Notes under the pieces: model-generated | The model's database searches: none | What the model was told of the DNA's origin: nothing | What the model saw: the letters and a program-made list of their open reading frames with translations, nothing else | Origin: Marsupella aquatica | Taxonomy: Eukaryota; Marchantiophyta | Assembly: GCA_973895155.1 (NCBI GenBank) | Contig: OZ316896.1 | Location: 13,454,001-13,518,000 of the forward strand | DNA: 64,000 nt | Direction of reading: 5' to 3' | Part shown: positions 21,586-35,304 of the stretch, one piece after another | Layout of the letters: each line of letters starts with the position of its first letter | Position numbering within the stretch: the first letter of the stretch is position 1 | Made by a program: the position numbers and the translations under genes

Positions 21586-24500
21586 TCAGGCTCCAGCAGC
21601 TGCAGCCCGGAAAGGAGAGAACTCTGAGAACCTCTCATGCACCAATTTCTTAACAGCTCGAAACTCGTCATCCGAATGATGGATTACATGCAGCATTTGA
21701 GTGAACAGAGATGGCCTCGTCTCCCAGAGATTTCTGTGCAGCACCATCATATACTGGTAGATATCGTGAGGATTTAGACCGGCCAGCAAAAATGGAAGCA
21801 AGTATTTATGCGATGATTCCATCACGCCCAAGCAATGGGTCACAAAAGGCTCAACCTCAGCCTTGTTCTCTCCGAAGGCAGGAGAGTCTAGCAATGGTAA
21901 AAAATCCTTTTCCTCTTCTTGGAAGTGTTCTTCAGTGTGCACCTGGAAGGCGTCAGGACGACCGATGTGTGAGCAAAATAATTGTCGTTGATTCAGCGTG
22001 TTAAGACCTCAATACTATCTCACAAACAACAACTTGGCTTCAAGCTTAGATTCGCAGGCATTTCCTTTGATGGCAACCAGAGAGCAATTCCACAATCTCC
22101 ATCACCAAACGGGTTCAATTGTACAGGACAAAATCTTTTGCTTTCTAAAATTATCTGTATGAATGATTTTTAAAAATTTCTTCTTTCCTGACATTTCATA
22201 TACAATGGAATGACTCGTCTCCCGTCTTCGGGCCAGACCAATTACAATGAAGTGCCTTTAAGTTTTGTCGACATTCATGTTGCCCTTTGACTGTAACCCA
22301 AAACTACTCTACAATTGATTATTTTTCGTGTTTTTACAATAAATTTGGAAGCTCGAGACCTTACTTGGCCTGTGATGTATTAGAGGTCACACAGTCTTGA
22401 TACACACTCCAGAGAACAGCTGAGTACAACTCAAGGGCCAATGGTAACAAGGACAAGCATCCACTTCAAATCCTCATAATTAGTCCCGTTTTATATTGCT
22501 TGTTGTCGTGCCAGCATATAAATAAACAGATTACTATCACTTCGTTTTCTTGCTAAACTAGAAATATAATATGTCAATAAGTGTACACTCGAGAATGAGC
22601 GAAGTTCAGGGAACAATATGTACGGTTGACGAGGAGTCAAAAGTAGACTCCTGCGAGGTTGCGTTAAAATATTAAAACTTTGTTAGACTCATCAGGTTTC
22701 CTCCGAAGACATCGGGGAAAAGCATGTTGTCACGTCACAGCTGTAGCATAAGACTCAATCTTGAGTTGTTGCAAAGTAGATAAGTGACAAACCTGTAGTG
22801 TTTTTAATCGGGTAGCAAGAGCAAGAATGGCTTCTTTATAATCAGATCCTCCTTGATTCAAAGCCAGCAAGCCCTTGAGGTCCTCCCTGATCCCATTAGT
22901 CACCGGAAGGTCTCGGCCATGGTCTGCATTGGCAGCATCTGTAACACCTGGTGTGAGCGTACAGGCCAAGAACTGAGGTTAGTAGAGGTTGAGCATAAGG
23001 AAGGTCATGCTCCAAGAATTGAATGGATCTCGCGATGTCCTCTCCTAAAATGGGCTTTGTCTCTGCAATTCCACACCAAAGATAAATATGTACGGCCTCT
23101 TAGATCAAACTCATTAGCTATTAGACAGATACTAAGTGTATTTGCAAACACAGTTCAGCCAGGAACCTTAACTCCAAAAGCTCGAGGCACATCATTTCAT
23201 GATGGACTAAGCACAATTGTTTATTATTGCACATCTTATCGAATTTCCTTTATCAGCAATTGCTGGAAGCCTTAAAAATATAGGTTCACAAAGCCTTCCT
23301 ATGTTACAGCCATTGGCATCGTTCCACTCAGTAAGCACGAGAAATTCTAAGCTTCGCAAGTATCCCAAAACAGAAAACGGCTTTAGAAAACTTGGACATG
23401 TAACGACGAGCCCAATGTCTAGGATAGCAGCACAAAATAGCTAGAATGGTAAAGGAGGATGTATAATTCAGGAAAAATAATTCAAGGAAGCTCTCGACGT
23501 TATTAAACTCAATGTAAGACAGTCTCAGTCACACATGATTTAAATGTAGAGTAACACCACATTCAGCACAAAGCTTCTGTGAGCGAAAAAATCGTAGCAT
23601 ACTGGAGCAAGAAAGTCCTTTTGGGAGTTTTAGGACTTGCGGAAAAAAACCACAGGGGTTGAGAATAAGGCTCACAAAAAACAGAAGGCCCACACATCTC
23701 GCGTGCCTTGCTGCACATTGACAAGATTTCCTACTCTCAAGAATTACTCAAGTTGGCAGGAGAAAATGCTACAGGATTACTGGGACTGGCAAATTTAGGG
23801 AAACATAGGTTCTCAGCACAAAGACAGAGCTTGTGATTAACGGAAACTACTTGTACAATAGAAATATCGCTAGCAAGAGCTCAGTGGTGAAAAAGGCTGC
23901 GTCATCGTGTAGTCCCAGCCAAAGGAGAGTATCGAGGAGGACGTTGGCCAGATTTGAACATATAGAGTTTAAGACGTGGAATCAGCACAGACTGGACATC
24001 AGCAGGACATTTTCATTTGAGTTGCATTCCGAGGTTCCAGACCTAGCAAAAAGGGTCTGATATTCAAGGAGATAGTCTTAGTAAAATGGGCCAGACGGAA
24101 AACGCACAGAGCCCTGAGACAAGGATGAGATTTGGGAAGTTTTATTGCACATCAGAGCAGTATTCGGAACGCGGTTCCTGAAGGATCTCGGAGAAAGTTC
24201 AGCAGTTCACGCAGAGGTTTGGAAGTGAGCACCCACAAACAGTTCAGTGTGGAAACTATTCATCGAGCAGTCATCATTGGTGTCTGTATAAGGTTTTAGC
24301 AAAAGCATGAATTCATCCAGGTCTTACGATTCTTGCCAATAGCGATGAAATGTGACGAGAGAGACCACCTAGAATCGGATGGTCGGTTGCATGTGGGAGG
24401 AAGAAACAGGTTTGGTCGAAAGGACTATGGAGAAAAAAAGAGTAGATCCCATTAGGATACTAATACCATGAGCGGGGTGGTGAGCAAGCCCCCTGCCAAG

Positions 24501-25664
24501 CAGAGGTTAGTACTTACATCAAAAAGATGTTGGGATTCCATTTCCAACTGCTGCATGTAGGTTCAAATGCGCCAACAAGAAGAAATCTGAAATGTGCAGA
24601 CAATTACCTTCATGATATTTTTCGAGGGCTGGAAAGATGACCCGTTCCTCCATCTGTGCATGCTCTTGCATAAGCTCAACAAGTCTTCCATAACCTTTCC
24701 AGAGTTTCCTTAGGTTGGACTCACCCGCCCTCCCTGCGCCTCGAAGGGTTGCCGGTGACTGATTTTCTAAATTAACTACAAGCTCGTCGGCTAATATTAC
24801 CAGTCTCTCAAAGTGCCATAAAATACTTCGGTGTTGCATTAGCATCAATATCAGAAGAGGAGGGGGCGCCCTCTGCTCTAACTTACTTGCCACGTAGAGC
24901 CTCAACGATTCAGGGGTCACTCTAGTTGCAGCGTATACAGGAAAGGAAGCCATATTCTTTCGGTAAGTGAGCAAGGACACGTGACTCGCCGCAATGTCTA
25001 GGCTTCGAAAATGGCTGAGAGGATCCAAAAGGGCCACTACTGGAATCAACAAGACATCTGCAAGAGTAAATTCACTACCAAAAAAGTATGGTCCATTGGG
25101 ACCGAACTTAGAAAGCGCTCCATTCAATTTCGCGAACGCTAAATCAAGCTCCGGTCCCAGCTCTTCCTGAATGGACAGTTCACCATCATACAACAGCTGA
25201 GAAACAAGTGGTGATAATGTATCACGCAGGAAAACTGCCCACTCTCGGACTCGCTTTCCAAGTTCCCCTTTGGGTACCAGGGGGCGCTGAGGGAACGTCG
25301 TGTCAATATATTGCAATATAGAGTCTGGCTGACCAGAAATTTTATGAGTCCCATCTTGTAGCACAGGGACTGTGACTGTGGACCCATTTCTTGCTGACCA
25401 CACAAGCTTAGTATCTTTGAATTCGTCCTTGAGCCAAGAGCATTCATAGAGTACTCCTTTGTGTCGCAGTGCCAGGAGTATTTGCATCGTAAAAGGACAC
25501 ATTGGATCTCCATACAGCCGCAGAGGTTTCATCTGTAGCATTGGAGGTTCATCTAAAGGAAGTTTCTCTGGAGAAGCCGGCGCCACAGCAGAGGCCTTGG
25601 GACCGTCAACCTTCCAGTTGCTGCTAACGTCCAGGTCTGCCTCGGTTTGGAAACAATTCCCCAT
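21586..25664 (-). CDS. Glutathione S-transferase fused to hemerythrin-like domains (GSTH-type), three exons
   Basis: Exons on the minus strand are 25664-24608, 22938-22793 and 21942-21586; both introns (1669 and 850 bp) have GT/AG borders and phase is kept, giving about 519 residues. The start is the first ATG of the frame, in good context (AAGATGGGG). The frame stays open upstream only through a TTG. The protein begins MGNCFQ, a strong N-myristoylation motif with a palmitoylatable Cys3-type neighbour, suggesting membrane attachment. A thioredoxin-fold GST domain follows (about 45-130) with YGDPMCPF, where CPF resembles Cys-type GSTs such as lambda and DHAR, the cis-Pro motif TVPVL and QPDSILQYI, then the helical C-terminal GST domain (to about 270). 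From about 275 a hemerythrin-like bundle has candidate iron ligands in QHRS, LWHFE, QEHAQMEERV and ADHGRD. Exon 3 adds HTEEHFQEEE and SSHKYLLPF, which complete or repeat the bundle. Iron binding and substrates are inferred. Confidence 0.9.
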
Positions 25665-28260
25665 CTTCAATAGGCTCGTCCGTAACCACAAGATAGAATT
25701 TTCTTCCAAAGCAGAGTACTCGATTTGCCGTCGGCACTGTCTCGCTGTTCAAAGATGTAGCGGTATACTTGTGACTTCAGGATCCGAAGAATTCCGACAA
25801 ATCAACCATACACCGCTAGCAAAATCCAAACAAACGTGCGTGCGCCTTCGGTATACAACTGGGGCAAGAACACCTGAAGATCGGGAGCTCGGTGTAGGAG
25901 GAGCCTTCGTACCAACCAGTCGGAGAAGACCGTTTCACCGTACTCTGTACTTTGTCCGGGAGAGATCCGATAGAGCAGAGCTGCTAGACAGGACCACAAA
26001 ACTTCAGTCCAGGAGTCCCAATTCGATCATCATTTCAACATTCTAGCAAGCATCGGACATGAAGCCTAGAAAATGCACAACCGCGCACTCTGCAACTCTT
26101 ACCCCCGAACCTATAAACCGAAACTTCTAATCGGACAGTGTCGGAACAAGGGGCTTAACGACGGATCATAATTGTAGGACCTCTACAGCAATTTGGGTGA
26201 CCGGTCCTTCTTAGTCTATACGAAGCCGAAGATCCATACGAATGACAAAAACGTAAAATAGCCATTTGGAGACCATGGAATAAGAAAAAAAATAAGGAGC
26301 GAGCAGAAAAAGAAAATGAGGATAGACGGTGGTCCAGTTCATTCACCCGATGAAAGGCAGGGAACCTCATCACGTCTACAGTCCTACATCATTGCAGTAG
26401 ACGATAGCATTGTACTGATCGAGGCAAACGAGGACAGTGCTCGTCATTTCTCACAACCCAAGACTGAATAAGAACATCTCCGTACAAGCGGAGTAGAAAC
26501 AATGCTGTGTGTATGTCGGACATGGGCTAATGAGCGACTAATCATTCTGTGAACATGAACATTCTGTTTCGCGGCAAAAAAGTCCCGCGAAACGAATTAC
26601 CGCACTCGTGGATAGATACAAAGATAGATAGATACTTGGAGGGAGGAAAGAAGGAGTAGGGATGGATGTTATTCTTCCGACTCAATGCCTCAACATTGCG
26701 CATATATTGAACGCAAGAAGCGCGACGAGAACGTCAGTTTTGGTCTGTTCCAATTCCCGTCTGTTGCACTCACTAAGTGCTACCAACAGCTCAATTTTAG
26801 CGTTTCCGAGAGAGAGTCAACGTACAAAGCCTGAGACCATGCCTACCTTACGCTTCGGGGCGCCACGTCAATACTTCTTACAGTACCGCCACAATTTCAT
26901 CCACGAAGATGGCACTCCCCTCCAAAGAATCCTCCAAACAGAAGAAGAAAAGTATGCCCGCCCCTCCACACTACCTGTGTTCCCGCCTGTTCAAGAAATG
27001 CAAGCAGAGGAAGCAAGCAGCCATTGATCCGTTCCGTTGCGCGTTCAGTTCGCCGGCACCGCGAATGGTTTGTCAATGTCCGTCACTTCTGGAGCTGAGC
27101 TTCGTCCCTTCGCGTCCTCTCTCCCTCCGTTCCTCCGTGTACAGTGCTGCTGAATAGATCTTGATTGATGCGATGCGGCTTGGTGCGCTTCAATGTCCTG
27201 TTTTCACTACGCTTAAATTATTTAGGTGCACTCAATCCGTGGGCTTCGTTGTTGGTGAACCCCAGAATCATGCTCTGCCCTTCAAAAGAGGCCCTCGAAG
27301 TACGACTGATGAATTGGCTCTCTCCTAACCACAACGCGGTACTGTAATCCTCCCAGGGCAGAAAACGACGGGGTACTAAATAGACGAAGAGGATCCGAAG
27401 TGAAATAAAGCCCAATGCACATGCCCTGATTCGCTGCCGAAGCGAGCAAGCAAGCAAGCAAGCAGCAACCACATATGCACTACTGACAAAATCCCGCAGC
27501 TTCATCCATCGGGTGAGGCCAAGCCAACATTCCAGCCCACGAAAGGAGCCGTTATTTGTGCTGATGCTCTTTGCTGTACAATAATCTATTCCGGGACAAT
27601 TCCCGTCACCCTACACTTCTTGAGCAGCCAAATGCTCGCCCCGATTCGCAGAACACAGATTATGACAGAGACTGATGTTTCTTCCTCCTCTTTTCCTTTC
27701 AAGCACTGACTCACATGGTGGAGGTGCCGCAGACAGACTGTTCTATGAATTCCTCCCACTTCTTGAGCAGCAGCCAAATGCTCGCTCGACTAGAAACCTC
27801 GATCCACAGACACGACTAAACTAACCAGAGATTGAGTGCCGCAGAGTACCTAAACAGTATCAATTCAAGCACATCCAAATCTTTCAAGCACTGACCACTG
27901 ACGAGAGATGGCGGTCCAGAAATTGGGCGGATTGGATGAATTCCTACTCGATGAAATGTCGTTAAAGAAAGTGCAAAGAAAAGCGCGCGACGGGGGCAGA
28001 AGCGAAATCAATCAATCAATCGAGAAATCGAGCAAATTACACGCGTGTAATGCAAAGAGATCGAGAGATTTTCGAAGTTGCTCTTCACGAATTGCGTTCG
28101 CGGAGACGAGAACGGGAGCGAGCGCTCCAAATCTTTGCTTCGTCGTTTTCGGGGGAGAATGGAATGAATCTTCAGATTCCGCACCTCTGGATTTGGCAAT
28201 CTCCTAATCCTCGACTAATACCTCAAAATACCCTCACATCGTTTCTTTAAGCTCGGATTA
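25665..28260. other. Upstream region of the GST-hemerythrin gene
   Basis: This probably holds its 5' untranslated region and promoter, on the minus strand. Open frames (26662-27027 plus; 25802-25999 minus) show no known domain. A short (CAAG)n run lies near 27445, and a 27- to 30-bp direct repeat (cacttcttgagcagc...caaatgctcg) occurs at about 27616 and 27757. No TATA box could be assigned with confidence. Confidence 0.45.
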
Positions 28261-31200
28261 ATTAATACAATCTTAATTAAATAAGGTAATAGTCGCTAAT
28301 GACCCATGCCCTACTACAGTGCTCTCTAGTCCGATCCTAGTTACCGTAGCAACGTATCTAATTATGGAAAGGAAGGGACGTGATTGGCAGAATATTGTAG
28401 CTTATCTGACAGGGGCCGTCGATTCTCATATCTACGGCCGAAAGTTTTCTTCATTTAATGATAGCGGGTTATCGAAATGTCTTCGTAGGGTTAGTTAAAA
28501 GGCTTCTAGGCTTAACGTTCTTATATGACGTACAATGTTCATACAGTATCCTTCTGTGTATGGATTATTCTTTGTTGTGCAGTAAATGCGGTCAGAATGC
28601 TATTTTATATTAAATAAGTCTGGACCTCCACATTGTCTATTAACCCGACGAAGTGGCAAAGCTTGGATGGACTTGCTTACTTTGAAATTGACTCAGATAG
28701 TATTTTTTTACACTGTAAACTGTCTCCTTACTCGTTGCAGCCTGTGTACATTACATAACCAAACGTGTCTCCTTGGTAGCTTGATGACTTGATGACCTTG
28801 AAACTCACATCAAGAGCTGATTGATGCCACTACTAGGGGATAATTGTAACATGTGAGCAAACACTAACAAAAATCATCCCAGGAGTAAAAACCATTTTTG
28901 CATGACCCGTATTTTCTACATCCAACTGGCTCGCTATTAACTACCTGGTTGGTAAAATCCCTTTTGGGGACTCCCTTTTGCTAGCGAGCTCGCTACCCAT
29001 CTGGAGTCTTTAAAAAAACACAAAATATATAAATTGCACCAAAAAGCAAATGAAATTTGAAACTATTAGTGCCTCGCTAATAACATTTCCTCACTATCAA
29101 AATCTCCTGTTTGTTCACAACATAGAATACCTCAGTACTAGGAACATTGATATTCACTTGACTTACATGAAAATTTAGCAAGTGTTAAATAAAATCATGA
29201 TTTATAATAATTGACTATCTTTGTGTTCATAAAATAGAACAAATGATCTCCAAAAAGTCTCAATATTTTTCAGGAAATAGACTGGACATCAGAGACAGTG
29301 TTGGAAAAATGTCAGCTTAAACAAAAATCTCAAAGTCATTCAAAGAAATTGACACTTCTACCAATTCAAAGGTAAGGTTTATGATTGTCACGAATAGTTG
29401 ACAACTTTGACAACCCTGTCAAGTAAGTCGTCAAGATGTCACGCATGTTTTGAAAATGCGCCATGTACTTGCAAAGCCTGTGACAACTCAACAATTTTCT
29501 TAAGCCACAGGCTCAAATCCATGATATTTTAGGGTCAGTGGTCAACTGCAATATGTGATTAGGTCCTTTTTCTTTTTGGTGTAAACTTAATGATCACTTT
29601 ACACAGTCCATGGGAATTGGCCAAGACAGTGCCTCAGATTCCCACTCTACTGAAATTGAAGCTCCTGTATCCCCACAATGTGTCACAAGATGCTTACATG
29701 GACCCTTGCAACTTACATGGACTTGCTTTGAAATGTAGCTTTTTATTAGGGTGCCTGGTAAACTTCATAGTTGTTTTAAACCTCATAAATTTTGTGTAGA
29801 CATTTTTTCTCACCAGCCTCGACAATGACTCACGGTCATGGAATATGACCAATCTTTATGGCAAAAAGTTATAGATCATAAATTTGATAGTTCATAAACT
29901 TAACTACTAAATTAAGGTCCATCCAATTTTGAGGTTAGGGGCCCCCATATTAGCTCAATCAATACAGTCATTGCAAAAGTGGCATCCTTGCATAAGTGTT
30001 GGTCATTCTGATCAAAATTGGGCCCCCAGGACAATACCACACAAATTCCTGGGCTCAACATGCTTCCATGTCATTATTTTTAGTCATAAACAGGTATGCA
30101 TATGTTTGTGACAATATGCAAACACAATGGTCACTAAAAGTGGGGTGGGAGTGGGAGGGAAAAAAGAAAAGAAATGCTGCTAATTCACAGAAATGAATTG
30201 GTGGATTTATTTATATCCACACGGCATCAATTGAGGGTGGATTGAATCTATCACAAATCAAAGGATTTTGTAAGAGGCAAACAATAACAAGCACTTTTCT
30301 TTTGCTTCCTGTTAACCCGAGTATGAGTGAGACAGTGCAAAATTGAATCATTTCTGCACCCCATACAGGATGAGAAAACAATGACTTTTAATGTAACAAA
30401 TGATTATGTGTACATGTTATGTTAACCTCTTCCAGAACCATTGTTAGCCATGAAATATGTTCTATATAAAATGTTCAGATTCCAAAACAGGGTCACCGAG
30501 GGTCCAACACCAGGTCCACAAACTAATTCTTGTTAAGAAAAATTGTCACTGTGGTAAGTGTGGCCTTACGGTGCACAGGAGACTGGGAACAAAGGAGAAG
30601 TGTTGCTGATACCTCTTGGGCATAGGCAAGGGCAAGGCAGCTAGGGTCAGAATAGGCTGGGTTGGGACATGGGGTCATATAACCCACCCACACACCCCCC
30701 ACATTAGCACCCTTTTTTTACTCCCAGCCATTTCTTTACTCTTTCTGCCACCTCTTTTTGCATGAGTGCGATGATATTCAACTTCTGTGAATGTATGTAT
30801 TGCACACCAACTCAGACATGACTTCTGCTTTAATTTCAAAATAATGAGCTCAACTCTTGGTGATCCAGGGTTGCTCCTCGCTATCCACACAAATGGAGAG
30901 ACATGCAAAAACCAGAGCCTGCCTAAGCTCACAAATCATATGTACAATCTCATAAATATAAAGCATCATCTCACCTGGGCTGTTCATACAGCAGTCCCCT
31001 TGCAAAAAACTTATGTTTGATCTCATGGATAGACTTGACTATCACACTAACATGTGTTTTTCCAACATCCCAACTTGATGGAAAGTTGATGCTTGGATAA
31101 ACCACAACATTTGGTTGTACTCTGAAGAACAAGGACATTTTAACACGTGAAAAGCTATACAAAGCAAAAGGTAATAGTTCAATGAAAATCTTTCAGAGTT

Positions 31201-32180
31201 ATGATAGGCCATTGGAGCATCTTGACCATTATCTCTAATTACCTGATGGATCTTCCACTAAGCAAAACTGATTAGACGCCTTGAATAAGGTGGTCTCTTT
31301 TTCAGCTCTTTGAAAAATGAAATTAGTGCTCAAGTCCACGGCATATCATACTCTCACCACATCCCTGACCAAAAACTGAGCAAATGTTCTCCTTCCACAG
31401 TGATTAGGCCAAGGAAGTTTTTGACACAAAAACTGATCAAACATTCTCTCTCCTGAGTGATTAGTCCTCTGCTTTCCCTCCCTCAAACTTGTATACTTCA
31501 CTCCTTTTGATTATGTTTTTTTTTTTTTAATATTTGAGAATAATAGGCAAATTATTCTCTATCACTGTACCTTCAAACATAGTTTCAGATTTCCAGATAG
31601 CACTACTACTACTGCCCTAGTGTCAAGGACATGTACCATGCAACTGTGCCATTCAATTGTCAGGATGTTTTCTAAGCAGCTCAACTACCCAAAAATTATT
31701 CTAACCAAAATGCACAATTGTACTAAAGTTCATATTCCTTTGCATTGTAGCATCATTTTATTAAGTCACCTTTTTGTCTCTTTCCGGACAGAGTGGCATG
31801 GCTCAAAACTGTTGCAAAAAGGACTCGGTGTCTACCATGGTGTTGCGTGCTTGATACCCCAACACTACAGTAGACTGCATATGGTCAATCTAGCCACCTT
31901 ACAGCGCACAATTCCTTCCACTTACAATCATCTATGTGCAAGTCATATACCTCGAGAGTAAAATTTGCACTTATTAGGGAATTACGGTTAGGGCAGGGAG
32001 GTTTAGCAGGGATGTACAATTTAGGAAGAAAGTCCAGAGTGTCCACTAACACAGGGCCCATAACAGTGAGTGTGACTCTCTGTGCACTCTTTGGTGGTAT
32101 TCAAATTCTAAGTGTTTGCAATTTGGATTCTGGTGCAAACCCTCATTCAACCACCAGTGTCCCCCAACTTGAGACAAATC
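28261..32180. other. AT-rich gene-free stretch
   Basis: No gene is supported. The segment 29828-29915 is a second copy of the dispersed repeat seen at 15230-15330. There is a T homopolymer of about 14 at 31516. Nothing else can be named. Confidence 0.45.
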
Positions 32181-32820
32181 CCCCAACCTGTGGCAGGACA
32201 AATAGTGCATTTTAAACTATGTTACGAACATTATTGACAAATCACTGTTACCTGAATCCACCAGGTTTTGGGAGGACAAAAAATGAACTTATTGTGTTTC
32301 CTTAAGAATACTATTGTCTAATTTGGGCAACCTAGATCCACCCGGTTTTGTTTCTGGGGGGATTTGCGCTTTAAGTGCATATCACGAGTGTCCACGAGGT
32401 TCTGGTAGGACAGAATAGTGCACATTTTTACTTCTTTCAGGATACTATTGACTAACTTTGGTAACCTGGATCCACCAGGTTTTACTTAGGGGAGAGTCAG
32501 TGTAGATTTAAGTGCACACCAGAGGCTTCTTGGGAGAGTGTGCCCTTAGAGAGAGGTCTCTGTAATTGTCCCATATTACTTATAAAGTGCAAACAGAAGC
32601 TAGAGTTGTGATCTAAACTTCTAGAGTGAAACCTCTAGAGGAAAAAACTAGGACAAAACTGAGATAATAAGCCAAAGATGAAGGGAAACAACATAGGTTT
32701 TATTGCAAGTTTTTCTTTGTCTTATCTCTACTAACCTTCAAATAATGGGCATTTCAGGCTCATGAGGGTAAAGGGGTTTAGAGGCTTCTTGGGAGAGTGT
32801 GCACTTAGAGAGAGGTCAGT
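32181..32820. repeat. Degenerate tandem and direct repeats
   Basis: The block gkyaaccwgratccaccmggtttt recurs at 32247, 32326 and 32460, each preceded by an aggacaaaatagtgca...actattgac block, forming a three-unit array in which the last unit is enlarged. Separately, agaggcttcttgggagagtg and about 18 following bases occur at 32521 and again at 32780. Confidence 0.75.
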
Positions 32821-35304
32821 GTAACTGTGGCCATGAGGGTAGATGGAACACTCTACTGGCATGTCAACGGGACTACAGTGTAATGAGATCGTCCTCGAAT
32901 CCTCGATGCTTTCAAGCACTTAGCTCTAGGAAGCTTTAATGAAGAGAATGATCCCTCTCTCGTCCAGCCCTGACAGATTTTTATTGAGCGGACAACCCAA
33001 TACTGCTTGGCTGCTTATTCTAATGCCTGCTTGCCCTCCATGCAAGAAAATGAAAGTGGGGAGGACTGGATCCAGTCGAGTCATGGACTGAAGTACTGGA
33101 TGTCTGGATGAACCATCGAGCTCGCAAATCTACCCGTTCACGAAAATGCAAAGCGTCATAATGACGGAGCCCGTCAGTGAAGTGACTCTCGATCGGCTAG
33201 TGCTACGCAATGCACTCCCCCATGCCCACGTGCCTGGCTCTCAAACTCCTGGTGGAAGTTCGAGCCGACGGGGGTCTTGAAGCTGCAATCATCAGGATGG
33301 TGCAGCAGAAATGACGGTCCTTCTACTATTGCTGGAATGCCATGCTGTAGTAGTAGACTAGACTGACGACCGGGGGAAGTGGGGAACTGGCATGGCCGAA
33401 GTGGCGCCGATTGGGACCGTTGTGCGCAGCAGCGTGCGCTGCCCACAACCAGGAATGATCGATCCCTGGAATGAAAAAGTAATAAATAAGTAGGAACGAT
33501 ACTGCACTCGGGAGTAATGACTCCCAACATTGGGCAGCAACATTGACAATTATAACGACTACAATTGCAACTTGACAGAAACCACTTCGCCATAGCCACA
33601 AACATGACCATAATGAGGAACGACACTTCGGAGAGGAATTTAATGTACGTGCTTTTGCAGTTTGAGGGTTTTTGTGGGGAAGCGGAACTGCGGAACGGAA
33701 AGGGAAAGCTCGCATTTTCTGTGAGAAGAGAACTGATAAAAAGTTTGGATAAGATAGAATCTTACATTAAGCTGCTTTAATGGTGCAGGGTGGTGTGATC
33801 CTGGCTGAAACTTCGGCCTCTGGTTCACGTGACAGTGGTGGAGCGGAGCGGCGGACATGCTGTAGTCGAGGCGAAGAACAGGAGAGATGGCGCGAAGTTG
33901 CATCTCGATCATGCGATGACAGAACCAAGCTTGCCACGCAAGACTCGCTTCGATCAAGACTTCCACAGCAGATTGATTGCAACTATGGATTGGAAAGGCA
34001 GCTACTGCACTAACGTCAGTGAGTTCTTCACTTCGTCGTTCTGACCGAGTCATCCACAGTCCAATTAAGCAGCATCGTAATGGAATTAACAAAAAATCAA
34101 TAATTCTAGATGCAGCAGCGCCTCCTGAAAGAGCGTGGGGTTCACTTTTGGGATCTGGGATCGTCCTCGTGCAGTAGTCATCGACTAGCAATGACCAATT
34201 CTACCAAATGATGCGCTTGCTTTGTGCAGTCAAACTTCCTTTGGATCTATCAAACATTTCTGCTGATGACGAAAAATTGGGTCCAATTTTAGGCTGCCCT
34301 AATTTTTCTCGACTTGTTTCATGTGTTATTGGCTTTTAGGCAAAGCCCAAGAATGTCTGTCATTCCCGTGAGCACTACACTCAAGCTTCGGTCAAATTCT
34401 CTGACTGCAGGAGAGGTTTTATCAATCAATTTCCATCACAGGTTGAGAATCTCAGAAAGTCGATTGATGGCCGTGCTCGACTGCAGTGGAAGTGAATTGA
34501 TTGCAGGCTAATCACAGTCAAGGCAACTTTCTGGCTTTTTCAACGAGGTTCCAACGGTACTTAATGCAGACGCCCCAGTTTCCCCTACGCATGCTCTTTT
34601 TAGTAACTTTATGGACGTTCAGAAACACTGACGACGAGATTGTGCTGTCGAGAGCGCAGGAAGGAACACAAAGCAAACTCTGACTGAATGTACATTTAAG
34701 TCTATTGAGAGGACATCGTTGTGAATTCCATGGTGTTCAATTCCATGGACAACGCCTTCTTTCTTTCCATTGTCTTCAATTGTAGGAAAGTGTATAATCA
34801 TAAAAGACTAGCTTGTACTTCTAACAAAGTAGAAGCGAAACAAATCACAAAATTTGGAAATCTAACCATTTCCATCCACCAGCCTACCGCCATAGTACGT
34901 CACAGTAAGGTCCACAAGTGTATTTAGAGTAACAATTTGCGAGGATCCACCTGATTTCCGCTTTCATAATCTACCCAGTTCGGTTTGGACAAGTAGGAGG
35001 ATACACGAGGGTCGACAAGATAATTATCTTAATCGCCGTGATTTGATTTGTTTAGGCCCCGGATTAGGCTCTGCTTTTTAAACTGTCCTTGCCCTTCTCG
35101 TCAAAACTTTCCATGAGCGACTCACTCTTGTCATCTTGTCTTCGTGGGCTGCCCTCTTAACAAACTATAACTGTAGTGGTGATTGTTTGGACTACGAGCG
35201 TCAGCATTGCGAGTCGACAGATGTTGAGCTTCAATGCATGAAGAGGGATTTGCTCTCATTTTCGGGTTCATGTTTGGGCAGCATAGCAGGCGGGTTGGAC
35301 TACC
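32821..35304. other. Region upstream of the F-box/Kelch gene
   Basis: No gene is recognised. Open frames such as 33174-33626 and 33640-34191, both minus, overlap frames on the other strand and show no domain. The last 150-200 bases before 35305 are probably the 5' untranslated region of the F-box/Kelch gene. Confidence 0.45.

Noticed and set aside
24519-24607. Read-through of GST-hemerythrin exon 1 to a stop at 24519
   Set aside because: The hemerythrin homology stops at the GTAATT donor and resumes in phase in two further exons, so this tail is intron.
25665-25709. Longer N-terminus of the GST-hemerythrin protein (15 extra residues)
   Set aside because: It would start at TTG. The first ATG in good context gives the MGNC terminus.
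26662-27027. 121-codon plus frame upstream of the GST-hemerythrin gene
   Set aside because: Low-complexity composition without motifs; more likely promoter or leader DNA of the divergent side.
33640-34191. 183-codon open frame on the minus strand
   Set aside because: No recognisable domain, overlaps several frames on the other strand, and no splice partner was found. Not called as a gene.
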